From: Streptomyces hilarionis
GTDB taxonomy: Bacteria; Actinomycetota; Actinomycetes; Streptomycetales; Streptomycetaceae
DNA length: 54,868 nucleotides
Assembly: GCF_024539675.1 (NCBI RefSeq)
Contig: NZ_JAHHIT010000068.1
Location: forward strand, 1-54,868
Direction of reading: 5' to 3'
Shown: in pieces, positions 54,724-54,868 of the stretch
Position numbering within the stretch: the first letter of the stretch is position 1
How the letters are laid out: each line of letters begins with the position of its first letter
Made by a program: the position numbers and the translations under genes
The notes under the pieces: model-generated
Seen by the model: only the letters and a program-made list of their open reading frames with translations
Told to the model about the DNA's origin: nothing
Database searches by the model: none

Positions 54724-54754
54724 GGTGACTACGGGGTGTTCGGACAGAGTCACC
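54724..54754. promoter_or_regulatory. Inverted repeat over the XRE gene promoter
   Basis: GGTGACT (54724-54730) and AGTCACC (54748-54754) form a perfect inverted repeat. The proximal arm overlaps a -35-like TAGTCA (plus 54726-54731), 17 bp from the TACCTT -10 box. Autoregulation is plausible. The remaining 54755-54868 shows no gene, only a short ACGGGTGCG repeat. Confidence 0.45.
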
Positions 54755-54868
54755 CGTCGTAGGAAGCCACGGGTGCGACGGGTGCGACGGGGAGGGCGGA
54801 TGGGACGACGTCAGGGACGCCGCCCCAGCGCTCGGGGGAGCGGGACGGCGGGGGCCGTGGACCCGGGG

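Overview
The window is a very GC-rich, chromosomal Streptomyces sequence. Gene content and order match the conserved core of the Streptomyces coelicolor chromosome around the ATP synthase operon, chiC-chiS/chiR, nucS, filP-scy, and the pyk-ackA-pta/pfkA block. Codon usage looks uniform throughout. I see no tRNA, rRNA, insertion sequence, integrase, phage gene or CRISPR array. The assignment rests on recognised proteins and order, not on a database search.

Layout. (1) 1-9.2 kb: a 3-hydroxyacyl-CoA dehydrogenase, then the complete nine-gene atpIBEFHAGDC operon. It has a Rex-like operator upstream, a cluster of hairpins between atpD and atpC, and a strong terminator. (2) 9.2-14.4 kb: a DUF2550 membrane protein, the secreted GH18 chitinase ChiC with a promoter carrying two DasR-type direct repeats, the two-component pair ChiR/ChiS, and a membrane protein. 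(3) 14.4-21.6 kb: ATP:cob(I)alamin adenosyltransferase, a STAS anti-anti-sigma protein, a large NTPase/transmembrane/low-complexity protein, the mismatch endonuclease NucS, a conserved small protein, an LLM-type oxidoreductase and a small Cys/His protein. (4) 21.6-25.7 kb: two paralogous ATPase+permease ABC export modules. (5) 25.7-30.8 kb: the polar-growth coiled-coil proteins FilP and Scy. (6) 31-33.9 kb: methylmalonyl-CoA epimerase, thiolase and the mutase chaperone MeaB. (7) 34-44 kb: MarR regulators, three AIM24-family genes in a row, two DUF3817 proteins, a thiamine-binding-like protein, a secreted metalloprotease, an ArsR-type regulator divergent from an MFS exporter, a TetR regulator and a CnoX-like thioredoxin-TPR protein. 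(8) 44-47.8 kb: a three-gene cell-envelope operon (DUF6230 protein, DUF6114 membrane protein, Ser-rich exported protein) behind a 640-bp leader rich in palindromes, then a small frameshifted gene. (9) 47.8-54.9 kb: pyruvate kinase, acetate kinase, phosphotransacetylase and divergent phosphofructokinase, closing with an XRE regulator.

Much of the window serves central energy and carbon metabolism: proton-driven ATP synthesis, glycolysis and acetate overflow, propionyl/methylmalonyl-CoA handling with its B12 cofactor enzyme, and chitin use. These genes are interleaved with cell-polarity and envelope functions. The least understood parts are the DUF6230/DUF6114/Ser-rich exported operon and its TTAC...GTAA palindromes, the NTPase with an Arg in place of the Walker A Lys, the triple AIM24 cassette with a probably leaderless promoter, and the frameshifted small gene at about 47.5 kb.
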